A DNA stretch of 64,000 nucleotides from Flavobacterium amniphilum (GCF_023634845.1 NZ_JAMLJL010000011.1:62001-126000); one strand, 5' to 3'. Positions 1 through 8,608 are shown, numbered from the stretch's first letter. Translations and numbers: made by a program. The notes: generated by a model not told the origin, from the sequence alone.

Positions 1-313
1 CATGAAATTGTTCGTCGTTTACCGTTTCTCCTGTTTCAAATGCCGGAATCTTTGTTCCGATAAAAAGGAGTAGGATACAATATGCAATAAGTCCGGCAGT
101 GATAAATGATAATTTCCGGACACCATCTTTCCCGAAATGTTCATTAATCAAATCGGTAGTCAGAAATACAACGGGCCAAGGTAAAATACCAATACTCATC
201 AGGAAAGGTCCAATCTGGATTAATTTACCTCCAATTAATTCCGCTACAATGGCATTCGTGATGAAAATGCCAGTGAGTATGATAAAAACAATATCTTTTT
301 TGGTCTTGAACAT
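1..313 (-). CDS. VUT family transporter, queuosine precursor transporter-like (partial, C-terminus outside the window)
   Basis: Only the first 104 residues are visible; the gene runs off the left edge. The ATG is at 313 and the protein begins MFKTKKDIVFIILTGIFI, a hydrophobic first helix. It continues with the segment NAIVAELIGGKLI, then FLMSIGILPWPVVF, then TDLINEHFGKDGVRK, followed by another hydrophobic helix. The order 'NxxAxxIGGKLI ... P.VF..TDLINE.FGK' is characteristic of the VUT/YhhQ inner-membrane family, whose characterised members import queuosine precursors (preQ0/preQ1). It lies 11 bp downstream of the TraB/GumN gene on the same strand, so the two may share a transcript. The family call is firm; the substrate is inferred from the family. 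Confidence 0.85.
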   Translation of the reverse strand, partial: MFKTKKDIVFIILTGIFITNAIVAELIGGKLIQIGPFLMSIGILPWPVVFLTTDLINEHFGKDGVRKLSFITAGLIAYCILLLFIGTKIPAFETGETVNDEQFH

Positions 314-324
314 TGTGTTAAAAA

Positions 325-3300
325 TTAGAATTCTTCATCATAACTATAATTATCATTATAGGTTGACGGGATTGAAAATTTGTGGTTGTCGTTTGTTATT
401 TCGTAAATGATTCTTTCAAGAGTATCTTTAAAATCATCTTTGCTTGTAACTGTGTGGTTTTTGAATACCTTATAAGCCTGAATGTTTATCTTATCATTTT
501 CATTTACAAAAGCAACAGTTTGTATTTCAATTTCTTCTTCCTTAGAATCTTCATTTTTTGTTTTTTCTTCAAAGAAGAAAACGGTAATTTTTTTGTTTTC
601 TTTTTGAATAATCCTTTTTTCGATTAAGTTCAGATTGTCTTTTTTGTTGAAATTGGATGATTTGTAGAATATTGATCTTGCAATTTCATCTTCTTTCAAA
701 TGATTAAGTTGTATTTTTTTATTTTCGGCTAAAAACTGTACTAATGGAAAAGCTAAATGTGAGTTTTCAAGAGTGTTTTTAACTTCATTTTTATTTGGCG
801 AATCATTTAAAATATCTAAACATAAAAGTTTGTAATTCAAAACCTGATCTTTTAAGTCTTTTGAATTTTGTGTTAATTCATTGATGGATGAATTAGTTGG
901 AAATTGTTTTAATATTTTCAAATACTCAAATAATTTGGTATTTGGATCATTTTCTTCAAGTTCTTCATCAACTGCAACAACAGCTTCGTCAATTGCCATG
1001 GCTGCTTCCTCGACTTCTACCACTGCAGCCTCTTCTTCTTTGATCGTTTCTCCATTGCTATTTTCTAATATAGCTTCTTCTTCACTCTCTAACATAGTTT
1101 GAGAATTGTTCAAAGATTTTTTATATTCTGCTTTTGCCTGTGTTAAAATCGCTTTTTGGTATTGTTTGATTTTTTTAGGTGTTACAAGCTTAGCATCAGA
1201 CAAGTTGTTGTAAAGCTCAACAATCGGGAAGCCATATTGCTCATTACTGTAAAATTGGAATATTTCCGGAAATAATTCTTTGCTATAGGCTGTGTCCTGT
1301 CCAAATGTTAAAAATAAATCACTTACCAATGATTTGTTGCTGGTAACCGGTAAGTCATGTTCCATTAATTCCAGTATTTTTTTATAGGCATCTTTGCTTT
1401 TTTGGCTGGCCAATGCATTTAGAATTGCTATTTGTGTACTGCTTTTTGTTGTTTTCTTTTTGTATAAATTTTCGAAAAGTGTGATTACTTCCGGACTTTT
1501 GACTTCTCCGATTTTTGCAATCAGTGCTTCAAATTCGGGAGTTTCTGAGCTTTTGTATTTGAATGAGTTAACAAAATCTGTTATTTTTTTTAAGTCTTTA
1601 ATTTCAATTTTCAGTGTTTGAACTGAATTCAATGCTGAGTAACGTATGGTGTCGTTTTTACTTTTGGCATCGCTTATGAATAATTCTATTTTGTTTGTAA
1701 AAGCGGCGTTGCTTTCAGTTGGTATTGGTTCAAAACTTTGGAATGCTTTTTCTATAAAGGCATCATCGTTTTTGTAATTTCTATCGACAACTGTTCTTAG
1801 TAAATAGATCCCATTGTTGCTAAAAACTACTTTTTGTTTTAAGGCCTGATTGCTTTTTTTTGCTGAAACCAAAGAGCTTAAACTGAAAATATTTTTATCA
1901 GTGTCAATAGTTTCTTTTTCTTCCAAAACATCACAGCTTTCTATTTTATTTGCATATAGTAATTCTGACCATTTAGAGGTTGGAACATCTACGTCATACC
2001 ATATTGAGCGGTCGAAATCGTCATTAGAACCTAAAACATTTTCAAATTTTATGAACTCTTTTTTAACCAATTTTTTTATGGTGTCAACGTTTTCAGCTTG
2101 AAAATATTTTGGGTATTTGAAATAGGCGAAATTTATCTTTTTGTTGGATGATGCAACAAAATCCTGAGTGTCTACCTTTGGTTCAAATAAATTTTTGTTT
2201 TTTCCTCTTTCTTCTTTTTTGTAAATGAATAAAGGTCTGTTTTCTTTTTCAGGGATTTCAATTTTATAATTGGAATCTAAATCGGTATACACCTTTGTAT
2301 TTTTGTTGTAATTGGATTTTTCAGTTTTAAATGAATCAAAAAACTTACGTATGTCTAAATTGTCAGCATTTACAGCTCCAAGTAAGAATGTTTTTTCGCC
2401 ATGTATAACTGATTTTAAAGTTATAGTTTTGTTTCCTATTTTAGTAGTTGATTCAATATTGCCGTTATTGATTGTGTATGTGATGTCATTGAATTTTACC
2501 TCGTAAACGTCATAGAAATCCTGATGTACTTCTCTTTGTTGGAATAAAGGATCTTCAAAATTATCGATATTGTGTGTCGAATTTTCCAAAAGGAAAAAAT
2601 ACTCTTTTTTGGTTTTATCAAAAGCTTGTAGCGAAATATCTTCAATACTGTTGTCGGTGTCGCCATATGCCAAATTGTAATAAGGGACAGTAACTGTAAA
2701 GCCTCCTTTTTTAGGAGTATAAGTTTCCCAACTGTTTTTAAATTCTTTAAGTTTGATTACATCAAAAAACTGATTTTCGAATAATTTTACATAATTGCCA
2801 ACTCCTGTGAACGAAACTGAGATCAATTCAAGCGGGGTTATGTAAAATTGGAAATGAAGATAGTTTCCGGTTTTTGTTTTGCTTTTTAAATCATATTTGC
2901 AGAAGCCCTCATGTTGAATGAATTTTTTGTCGATGATTTCACCTGGTATATTTTCAAAAAAGAGACTGTCCAGGGATTTATGATTGAATAATTCGTCTTT
3001 TTTGTTTAAAAAGTCATTTAACGGAATTCTGTTAAGGCTTAGAAGGCCTCCGTTCCCAAAGTCGGGTGAATAAACCTGGTTCTTTTCCTCATAATGTTTT
3101 TCATTTAACATGAGTTCAACCATTTTGTCTGAAGTGACCGTTTTTTTGAATTTAGGTTTGGCAAAAGTTTCCTCAATATTTTTTTTGATGCTGATTCCTT
3201 TGTTTGTCAATACGTCAAAAACAGGTGTGACTTTATAGCCTTTGTCGATCAATAGCTGGATCATCCCTTTTTTTCCTGCTAAATGGGCAGCACCAACAGC

Positions 3301-4056
3301 AGCAAAAATGTTGTTTCCTTTTTTAAGGATAGAGTCCAGGCTTTTGGTCATTATTTCGTTGCGGTTAATGATAAGTGCATGGTGTAAATGATTTGGATAC
3401 ATTAGCTTGTAAATGGAATCGAGCATTACGATGTTTTTCTCCCTGTATAACTCAAACATAAGATCATTTTGTCTTCTGTCTTTTAAAATAAGGTTTAGTT
3501 GCTTTGTTTTCAAAGCTTGATCTTTGTCCTCGGTTTTTTTTTCTTTACTTGCGTTTATGATGGATAAAAGTGATTCGGTGGCATCTTCCAGTCCGACACT
3601 TTTCTTATTGTATTTTTTACCTGTCTGAAATATAAAGGTGTCTAATATCGTGTTTTCAGAATAATCAGATTGATCGTCACTGGTTTCGGATAATACGTTT
3701 TTGAAAAAAACATTGTTTGTGAAAATAGCAGAAATTACCTCCTTGCTGATTGGGGTAAGGTTTGATTTTGTGTAGTAATTTCTGTAGCTGTTCAGGTTGT
3801 CTGTTTTGATGTACTGATATGAATCCAACCATGTTTCGGGATTACTTTCAGTGGCAATCATATCAGCATTCACAAGATTTTGGTAAAATGAATCCGATAA
3901 GTTGTATGAGATTTTTTCATTGACATGCATTGTACCATATAAGTAGGATTTTTTTGCAAGTCCGTTACCGGAAATTTCCCAGTGTAAACTGTTTTTTTGT
4001 TGGGCATAGCCGGTTAGCACAAGTAGCGAAGCTAAAAGAAGTAAAGTTTTTTTCAA
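325..4056 (-). CDS. Large secreted TraB/GumN-domain protein
   Basis: This is a 1243-residue protein if it starts at the TTG at 4056, which gives a textbook signal peptide (MKKTLLLLASLLVLTGYAQQ). A longer reading frame opens at another TTG at 4098, but that codon lies inside the tsf terminator hairpin. No ATG is available before the conserved domain. Residues about 20-285 form a TraB/GumN (Tiki-like) domain: GTMH at about 41-44 and the GAAHL-G-x-x-G motif near 255-262, followed by GYKVTPV. Proteins with only this domain are about 300 residues, so roughly 900 residues are extra. Those include a Lys/Glu-rich middle part of no recognised family and an acidic Glu/Ala tract around residues 985-1035. 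The export signal suggests a periplasmic or surface location. TraB/GumN relatives include putative metalloproteases, but I infer no specific substrate. Confidence 0.8.
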   Translation of the reverse strand: MKKTLLLLASLLVLTGYAQQKNSLHWEISGNGLAKKSYLYGTMHVNEKISYNLSDSFYQNLVNADMIATESNPETWLDSYQYIKTDNLNSYRNYYTKSNLTPISKEVISAIFTNNVFFKNVLSETSDDQSDYSENTILDTFIFQTGKKYNKKSVGLEDATESLLSIINASKEKKTEDKDQALKTKQLNLILKDRRQNDLMFELYREKNIVMLDSIYKLMYPNHLHHALIINRNEIMTKSLDSILKKGNNIFAAVGAAHLAGKKGMIQLLIDKGYKVTPVFDVLTNKGISIKKNIEETFAKPKFKKTVTSDKMVELMLNEKHYEEKNQVYSPDFGNGGLLSLNRIPLNDFLNKKDELFNHKSLDSLFFENIPGEIIDKKFIQHEGFCKYDLKSKTKTGNYLHFQFYITPLELISVSFTGVGNYVKLFENQFFDVIKLKEFKNSWETYTPKKGGFTVTVPYYNLAYGDTDNSIEDISLQAFDKTKKEYFFLLENSTHNIDNFEDPLFQQREVHQDFYDVYEVKFNDITYTINNGNIESTTKIGNKTITLKSVIHGEKTFLLGAVNADNLDIRKFFDSFKTEKSNYNKNTKVYTDLDSNYKIEIPEKENRPLFIYKKEERGKNKNLFEPKVDTQDFVASSNKKINFAYFKYPKYFQAENVDTIKKLVKKEFIKFENVLGSNDDFDRSIWYDVDVPTSKWSELLYANKIESCDVLEEKETIDTDKNIFSLSSLVSAKKSNQALKQKVVFSNNGIYLLRTVVDRNYKNDDAFIEKAFQSFEPIPTESNAAFTNKIELFISDAKSKNDTIRYSALNSVQTLKIEIKDLKKITDFVNSFKYKSSETPEFEALIAKIGEVKSPEVITLFENLYKKKTTKSSTQIAILNALASQKSKDAYKKILELMEHDLPVTSNKSLVSDLFLTFGQDTAYSKELFPEIFQFYSNEQYGFPIVELYNNLSDAKLVTPKKIKQYQKAILTQAKAEYKKSLNNSQTMLESEEEAILENSNGETIKEEEAAVVEVEEAAMAIDEAVVAVDEELEENDPNTKLFEYLKILKQFPTNSSINELTQNSKDLKDQVLNYKLLCLDILNDSPNKNEVKNTLENSHLAFPLVQFLAENKKIQLNHLKEDEIARSIFYKSSNFNKKDNLNLIEKRIIQKENKKITVFFFEEKTKNEDSKEEEIEIQTVAFVNENDKINIQAYKVFKNHTVTSKDDFKDTLERIIYEITNDNHKFSIPSTYNDNYSYDEEF

Positions 4057-4081
4057 GGCAAAATGGATTTGAGGTAAATAT

Positions 4082-4115
4082 AAAAAATCCTCTGTCAATA
4101 AAAGACAGAGGATTT
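4082..4115 (-). terminator. Rho-independent terminator of the rplM-rpsI-rpsB-tsf operon
   Basis: A perfect 12-bp inverted repeat (AAATCCTCTGTC at 4085-4096 with GACAGAGGATTT at 4104-4115) has a 7-nt loop and is followed on the minus strand by a run of T. It sits just downstream of the tsf stop codon and upstream of the TTG start of the TraB/GumN gene. Confidence 0.85.
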
Positions 4116-4142
4116 ATTTTTTATTTTGAGGATTTTTAAGAA

Positions 4143-5105
4143 TTATCCTAAAGTAACTCTTTTGAAACCTGTGATTTCAACATTGAATCCTTTAACGTAA
4201 TCACCAACTTTTTTACTGTCATCTTTGATGAAGTTTTGATCTAGTAATGCTTTTTCTTGATCTAAAGTAGTGTTGTCAGAGATAAAACGTTGAATTTTTC
4301 CTGGAATAATTTTGTCCCAAATTTGTTCTGGTTTACCTTCGGCTTTTAATTCAGCTTTAGCATCTTCTTCAGCTTGTTTTAAAACTTCTTCAGTTAATTG
4401 AGAGTAAGAAATATATTTAGGAACATTTTTTAAAGTTTTTCCTAAACGTTTTGCTTCTTCGTTTTCTTTTTCAATTATAGCAATACGAGCGGCAAGTTCA
4501 GAAGCAACGAAAGCAGGATCAAAATCTTTGTAAGATAATGTATCAGCTCCCATAGAAGCAACTTGCATTGAGATGTCTTTAGTTAAAACATCAGCATTTG
4601 CAATTGGAGTAGAAATTGCAGTTAAAGCAGCAATTTTGTTAACGTGAACGTAAGATCCAACGAAAGCGCCTTCTAAGATTTCAAAACCACCGATTTCGAT
4701 TTTTTCACCGATAACGCCAGTTTGCTCGATTAATTTTTCGGCAACAGTAATTCCGTTGAAATCTGAAGCTAAAAATTCTTCTTTAGAAGAGAAGTTAATA
4801 GCTCTTTCAACTAAATCTTTAGCTAAAGCTACGAATGCTTCATTCTTACCTACGAAGTCAGTTTCGCAGTTTAAAGTGATGATAGCTCCTTTAGTGTTGT
4901 CTGCATTGATAAAAGAAACAGCAGCTCCTTCAGAAGACTCACGGTCAGAACGGTTAGCAGCAACTTTTTGCCCTTTTTCTCTAAGGATTTGTATAGCTTT
5001 ATCGAAATCTCCATCAGCTTCAACTAAAGCTTTTTTACAGTCCATCATTCCGGCACCTGTAGATTGTCTTAATTTATTTACGTCTGCAGCAGTGATTGTT
5101 GCCAT
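4143..5105 (-). CDS. tsf: Translation elongation factor Ts
   Basis: A 320-residue EF-Ts, which recycles EF-Tu by promoting GDP release in the cytoplasm. The N-terminal UBA-like domain (residues 1-45) contains the signature VNKLRQSTGAGMMDCKKAL. The TDFVGKNEAF segment around residue 82 marks the start of the core domain that contacts EF-Tu. The length is slightly above the bacterial norm of about 280-300, as is common in Bacteroidota. It follows rpsB, the usual bacterial pairing, and is the last gene of the ribosomal operon before the terminator at 4082-4115. The ATG at 5105 is the obvious start. The 134-bp gap to rpsB contains a long imperfect hairpin. Confidence 0.98.
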   Translation of the reverse strand: MATITAADVNKLRQSTGAGMMDCKKALVEADGDFDKAIQILREKGQKVAANRSDRESSEGAAVSFINADNTKGAIITLNCETDFVGKNEAFVALAKDLVERAINFSSKEEFLASDFNGITVAEKLIEQTGVIGEKIEIGGFEILEGAFVGSYVHVNKIAALTAISTPIANADVLTKDISMQVASMGADTLSYKDFDPAFVASELAARIAIIEKENEEAKRLGKTLKNVPKYISYSQLTEEVLKQAEEDAKAELKAEGKPEQIWDKIIPGKIQRFISDNTTLDQEKALLDQNFIKDDSKKVGDYVKGFNVEITGFKRVTLG

Positions 5106-5147
5106 AGTGTTTTAAATTTAATGTTTGTTGTTTTTAAAATTAAAAAA

Positions 5148-5231
5148 TTCCAATCTTCAAATTCCAAATTCCAACTTTAATAAATCATCAAATTTGACAA
5201 TTCTTTGGAACTTGGAATTGAGATTGGAATC
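5148..5231. repeat. Imperfect inverted repeat of ATTCCAA-type units between rpsB and tsf
   Basis: The left arm (about 5148-5175) contains ATTCCAA three times. The right arm (about 5206-5231) is its near-complete reverse complement, differing by a few substitutions and two single-base gaps. The central loop is about 30 bp and AT-rich. Transcribed with the operon, it would form a long stem-loop between the two coding regions. It resembles the short intergenic hairpin repeats common in Flavobacteriaceae genomes. It could instead act as an RNA processing or stability element. Confidence 0.7.
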
Positions 5232-5239
5232 TATTTTAT

Positions 5240-5998
5240 TTATTCTTCTGAAGCTGCAGCTGGAGTTTCAACTTTCGCTTCTTCAGTAGCTTCTGCCTCT
5301 TTGTCTGAAGTTCTGTTAGATAAACCTTCAGTGATAGCAGCAGTAACTAATGATAATACTTTGTCAATTGATTTTGAAGCATCATCGTTCGCAGGGATTA
5401 CATAGTCAACCTGACGTGGGTCAGAGTTGGTATCAACCATTGCGAAAACAGGAATGTTTAATTTTTGAGCTTCTTTTACTGCGATGTGTTCAGCTTTGAT
5501 ATCTACTACGAATAATGCAGCAGGTAATCTTGACATATCAGAGATAGAACCTAAGTTTTTCTCTAATTTTGCACGTAGACGCTCAATTTGTAATTTCTCT
5601 TTTTTAGAAAGAGTATCAAATGTACCGTCTTTCTTCATTCTGTCGATAGAAGCCATTTTCTTAACGGCTTTACGGATAGTAACGAAGTTTGTTAACATAC
5701 CACCTGGCCATCTTTCAGTGATGTAAGGCATGTTTGCAGCCGCTGCTTTTTCAGCAACGATGTCTTTAGCTTGTTTTTTGGTAGCTACGAAAAGTACTTT
5801 TCTACCAGATGCAGCGATTTTTTTCAAAGCTTCGTTAGCCTCTTCAATTTTAGCTGCAGTTTTATATAGATTGATAATGTGGATACCATTACGCTCCATA
5901 TAGATGTAAGGAGCCATGTTTGGGTCCCATTTTCTAGTCATGTGTCCGAAATGAACACCTGCTTCTAGTAAGTCTTTAACTTCTACTTTATTTGCCAT
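5240..5998 (-). CDS. rpsB: 30S ribosomal protein S2
   Basis: A 252-residue S2 protein of the small ribosomal subunit. I chose the ATG at 5998 (MANKVEVKDLLEAGVHFGH), which matches the family N-terminus. A longer in-frame extension to 6064 has no S2 homology and was rejected. Conserved parts include GVHFGHMTRKWDP, IYMERNGIHIINL, the RWPGGMLTNF segment and VDTNSDP. The last 25 or so residues are an Ala/Glu-rich acidic tail, seen in many Bacteroidota S2 proteins. It lies between rpsI (141 bp upstream) and tsf (134 bp downstream) in one co-directional operon. The upstream gap contains a GC-rich leader. Confidence 0.98.
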   Translation of the reverse strand: MANKVEVKDLLEAGVHFGHMTRKWDPNMAPYIYMERNGIHIINLYKTAAKIEEANEALKKIAASGRKVLFVATKKQAKDIVAEKAAAANMPYITERWPGGMLTNFVTIRKAVKKMASIDRMKKDGTFDTLSKKEKLQIERLRAKLEKNLGSISDMSRLPAALFVVDIKAEHIAVKEAQKLNIPVFAMVDTNSDPRQVDYVIPANDDASKSIDKVLSLVTAAITEGLSNRTSDKEAEATEEAKVETPAAASEE

Positions 5999-6070
5999 TT
6001 TGTAATAGTTTACGTTCTGTTGAATTAGCAATGGTTGAGTAGCGATTGTCTCGGTCTGAACCATTTAGAT

Positions 6071-6104
6071 GCTAAACTAGTCTCCGGCCTCAGCGCGGAA
6101 AAGC
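6071..6104 (-). promoter_or_regulatory. GC-rich segment in the rpsB leader, possible structured RNA
   Basis: The 141-bp space between rpsI and rpsB is AT-rich except for this GC-rich patch. Read on the minus strand it contains TCCG...CGGA and GCT...AGC complementary ends. S2 leaders are autoregulatory in some bacteria, so a structured leader is plausible. The pairing seen here is short and I recognise no named RNA family. Confidence 0.3.
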
Positions 6105-6139
6105 AACAATAACTTAGTTTTAATAAATAATAATAAATA

Positions 6140-6526
6140 TTAACGTTTAGAGAATTGGAATCTCTTACGAGCTTTCTTCTGACCGAATTTCTTACGCTCA
6201 ACCATACGAGGGTCACGCGTTAATAAACCTTCTGGTTTTAAGATTGCTCTGTTTCCTTCTCCAACTTCACACATTGCTCTTGCAATAGCCATACGAACAG
6301 CTTCTGCCTGACCAGTTGTACCACCTCCGTAAACATTGATTTTTACGTCAAAGTTAGAAGCGTTTTCAGTCATAGCAAGAGGTTGCATTACTTTGTACTG
6401 TAAAGTTGCAGTAGGGAAGTAAGCATTAAATGCTTTTTTGTTTACAGTGATGTTTCCTGTACCTTCTGATACATAAACACGTGCCACGGCACATTTTCTT
6501 CTACCGATTTTGTGAATAACTGCCAT
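6140..6526 (-). CDS. rpsI: 30S ribosomal protein S9
   Basis: A 128-residue S9. It begins MAVIHKIGRRKCAVARVYV, contains NVYGGGTTGQAEAVRMAIARA, and ends in the family signature PRMVERKKFGQKKARKRFQFSKR; the basic C-terminal tail reaches the ribosomal P site in the family. Its ATG (6526-6524) overlaps the stop of rplM as TAATG, so translation is probably coupled. S13-type fusions or frameshifts are absent. Confidence 0.98.
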   Translation of the reverse strand: MAVIHKIGRRKCAVARVYVSEGTGNITVNKKAFNAYFPTATLQYKVMQPLAMTENASNFDVKINVYGGGTTGQAEAVRMAIARAMCEVGEGNRAILKPEGLLTRDPRMVERKKFGQKKARKRFQFSKR

Positions 6527-6981
6527 TACTTAAGATCGTTTAGATTAACGGTTTTAGGTGTTTGAGCAGCATGTTTGTGCTCTGGACCTACATTAACATT
6601 CAAATTACGGAATAATTGAGCACCTAATTTGTTTTTAGGTAACATTCCTTTTACAGCTTTTTCTACTAATAATGCAGGGTTTTTTTGTTGCATTACTTTA
6701 GCTGTTAAAAATCTTTGACCTCCTGGGTAACCTGTGTGACGAACGTAAGTTTTGTCATCTAATTTGTTTCCAGTTAGGTTGATTTTTTCTGCGTTGATAA
6801 CGATTACGTTATCTCCACAGTCCACGTGCGGTGTATAACTTGGTTTGTACTTACCTCTTAAAAGCATCGCAACTTTTGAAGCAAGACGACCTAAGTTATG
6901 ACCTTCAGCATCAACAACGATCCACTGTTTATCTGCAGTAGCTTTGTTTGCCGAAATTGTCTTGTAGCTTAATGTGTTCAC
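6526..6981 (-). CDS. rplM: 50S ribosomal protein L13
   Basis: A 151-residue L13 of the large ribosomal subunit. The start codon is GTG at 6981, giving MNTLSYKTISANKATADKQ as expected for flavobacterial L13. Conserved segments are WIVVDAEGHNLGRLASKVA, RGKYKPSYTPHVDCGD, YVRHTGYPGG and KGMLPKNKLG. It is the first gene of rplM-rpsI-rpsB-tsf, with a good promoter at 7028-7058. The leader holds a small CCC/GGG stem-loop at about 7014-7025. The stop overlaps the rpsI start (TAATG). Confidence 0.97.
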   Translation of the reverse strand: MNTLSYKTISANKATADKQWIVVDAEGHNLGRLASKVAMLLRGKYKPSYTPHVDCGDNVIVINAEKINLTGNKLDDKTYVRHTGYPGGQRFLTAKVMQQKNPALLVEKAVKGMLPKNKLGAQLFRNLNVNVGPEHKHAAQTPKTVNLNDLK

Positions 6982-7027
6982 AATAATTACTTTTTAATTA
7001 AACATTCCATTCCCAATTAAGGGAGTG

Positions 7028-7058
7028 CAAAAGTACAATTATTTATTTATAAAGCAAA
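7028..7058 (-). promoter_or_regulatory. Promoter of the rplM operon (Bacteroidota type)
   Basis: On the minus strand TTTG (7058-7055) is followed after 19 bp by TACTTTTG (7035-7028), an excellent match to the Bacteroidota primary sigma factor consensus TTG / TAnnTTTG. It lies about 45 bp upstream of the rplM start codon. Confidence 0.75.
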
Positions 7059-7205
7059 TAGCATTTTAAAAATTCTTTTTTTGTTGCTATTCAATTGGTT
7101 ATGTCTTTCTTCTGTTTTTGAATCATTGTCAATAAGTTTCTTCTTGTTTTACTAATGGATAGATAATAATTTTATTTGTTATTTTTACAGGATAATACGT
7201 ATATC

Positions 7206-8231
7206 ATGAAGCCAAAAGCGACCTTAAAAGAAATAGCCAAAGATTTAGGAGTTTCTGTATCAACTGTTTCGAAAGCGTTGAGTGACAGCCCGGAAATCAG
7301 TGAGGCTTCGAAAATACGCATCAAGGAATATGCGGCGATCCGTAATTATAAGCCAAACAGTATGGCGCAGAACCTGAAGCGTCAGCGTACCAATACCATA
7401 GGTGTGATTATTCCGAATATCCTGAATCCTTTTTTTGCGAAGGTTTTCAGTGGGATTGAAAAGTATGCCAATACCAAGGGCTATAATGTGATTACGTATA
7501 TCTCAAATGAATCTTTTACCAAAGAGCAACAGGCCATTGATTTGTTGAGCAATGGTACGGTTGATGGTTTTATATTGTCGATTGCGGAAGAAACACAGAA
7601 GAAGAATGAGATATCCCATTTTAAGGAAGTGATAAAAGAAGGAGTGCCGATTGTGATGTTTGACCGGATCTCTGAGATTGTGGATTGTGATAAAGTCGTG
7701 GTGGATGATTATGACTCGGCGGTGCATGCCACACAGCATTTGATTACGACTGGATGCAAACGGATTGCTTTGTTGACCTGTGAAGCTAACCTGAGTGTGT
7801 CTCAATTGCGTATCAACGGTTATCTGGATACGTTAAAGGCAAATGATATTGCCAGAGATGAAGATTTGATTATTGCAGTGAATTCTGTAAAAGAATACGA
7901 TGAAAGACTGACGAACTTAATTGATAATATTATAGTGGACGGCATCTTTGCTTTGGATGAACATGCTTCAACTTTAGCGATGAAGCTGGCCGTGAAGAAA
8001 GGTATTAAAATACCGGATGAATTATCGATGGTGGGGTTTGCCGATGGTGCCTGGTCGAGAAGACTGACGCCGAGTTTAGCCACAATCAGCCAGCACGGAC
8101 CGCAGATTGGTGCGGAGGCTGCTAAACTACTTATTGACCGCATTGAGAAAAAAGCAGAGAAAAACGTTTACAAAACCACCATTATAAAAACGGAGTTGCG
8201 TTATCGTGATTCGGTACGGAAGCCGGTTTAA
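7206..8231 (+). CDS. LacI family transcriptional regulator (orphan)
   Basis: A 341-residue LacI/GalR-type repressor. I chose the ATG at 7206 (MKPKATLKEIAKDLGVSVST); the frame can be extended 10 codons upstream with a sequence unlike the family. The helix-turn-helix is at residues 4-25 (LKEIAKDLGVSVSTVSKALS), then the hinge region YKPNSMAQNLK. A periplasmic-binding-protein-like sensor domain follows from about residue 60 (TIGVIIPNILNPFF...FDRISEIVDCDKV...GFADGAWSRRLTPSLATISQ). It resembles the second LacI protein at 41376 along its whole length, so both belong to one subgroup. No sugar genes flank it, so its targets are probably elsewhere. It converges on the next gene with stop codons overlapping by 4 bp. 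Confidence 0.93.
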   Translation: MKPKATLKEIAKDLGVSVSTVSKALSDSPEISEASKIRIKEYAAIRNYKPNSMAQNLKRQRTNTIGVIIPNILNPFFAKVFSGIEKYANTKGYNVITYISNESFTKEQQAIDLLSNGTVDGFILSIAEETQKKNEISHFKEVIKEGVPIVMFDRISEIVDCDKVVVDDYDSAVHATQHLITTGCKRIALLTCEANLSVSQLRINGYLDTLKANDIARDEDLIIAVNSVKEYDERLTNLIDNIIVDGIFALDEHASTLAMKLAVKKGIKIPDELSMVGFADGAWSRRLTPSLATISQHGPQIGAEAAKLLIDRIEKKAEKNVYKTTIIKTELRYRDSVRKPV

Positions 8232-8608
8232 TTCTTTTCTTTTTTAACCTTCTGAATAATGGAATACATTATGTTTCCAAGAAGAAAAAGGATGCTTAAA
8301 ATAAAAAGAAATAGTATGTAACTGTTTATTGAAAAATAAAAGACTAATAGTAAAATAACAGATAGTGCAGATATGTAATTGTTAGTTTTAACTTTTAAAA
8401 TAAACCTGGTAATATAAAGTGATGCCAGAATATTAGCGAACGGTAATGTCAAATTACTTATGTCCCATGCCCAGCCTACCGTTTTGTTTATGCCTATTTC
8501 TCCAAAACACCATGAACTTAAGGCTAGTGTGGTATAGAGCGTCAAAGAAAATGTGACTAAGAATTTTATAAAGAGAACAAGAAACTTCATGTTTGTTGAT
8601 TTACTCAT
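8228..8608 (-). CDS. Small predicted membrane protein, unknown function
   Basis: A 126-residue protein with about four hydrophobic segments (MKFLVLFIKFLVTFSLTLYT near the start, then roughly 46-65, 76-95 and 96-115) and no recognised domain. The start at 8608 overlaps the upstream gene by 8 bp; an internal ATG at 8590 would also begin at a hydrophobic segment. It is probably co-transcribed with the preceding secreted protein and polA. I assign no function. Confidence 0.6.
   Translation of the reverse strand: MSKSTNMKFLVLFIKFLVTFSLTLYTTLALSSWCFGEIGINKTVGWAWDISNLTLPFANILASLYITRFILKVKTNNYISALSVILLLVFYFSINSYILFLFILSILFLLGNIMYSIIQKVKKEKN

Noticed and set aside
99-410. Plus-strand open frame of 103 codons
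   Set aside because: It is antisense to the VUT-type transporter, whose minus-strand translation gives clear family motifs.
5999-6064. N-terminal extension of ribosomal protein S2
   Set aside because: The added 22 residues have no S2 homology, and the ATG at 5998 gives the standard family start.
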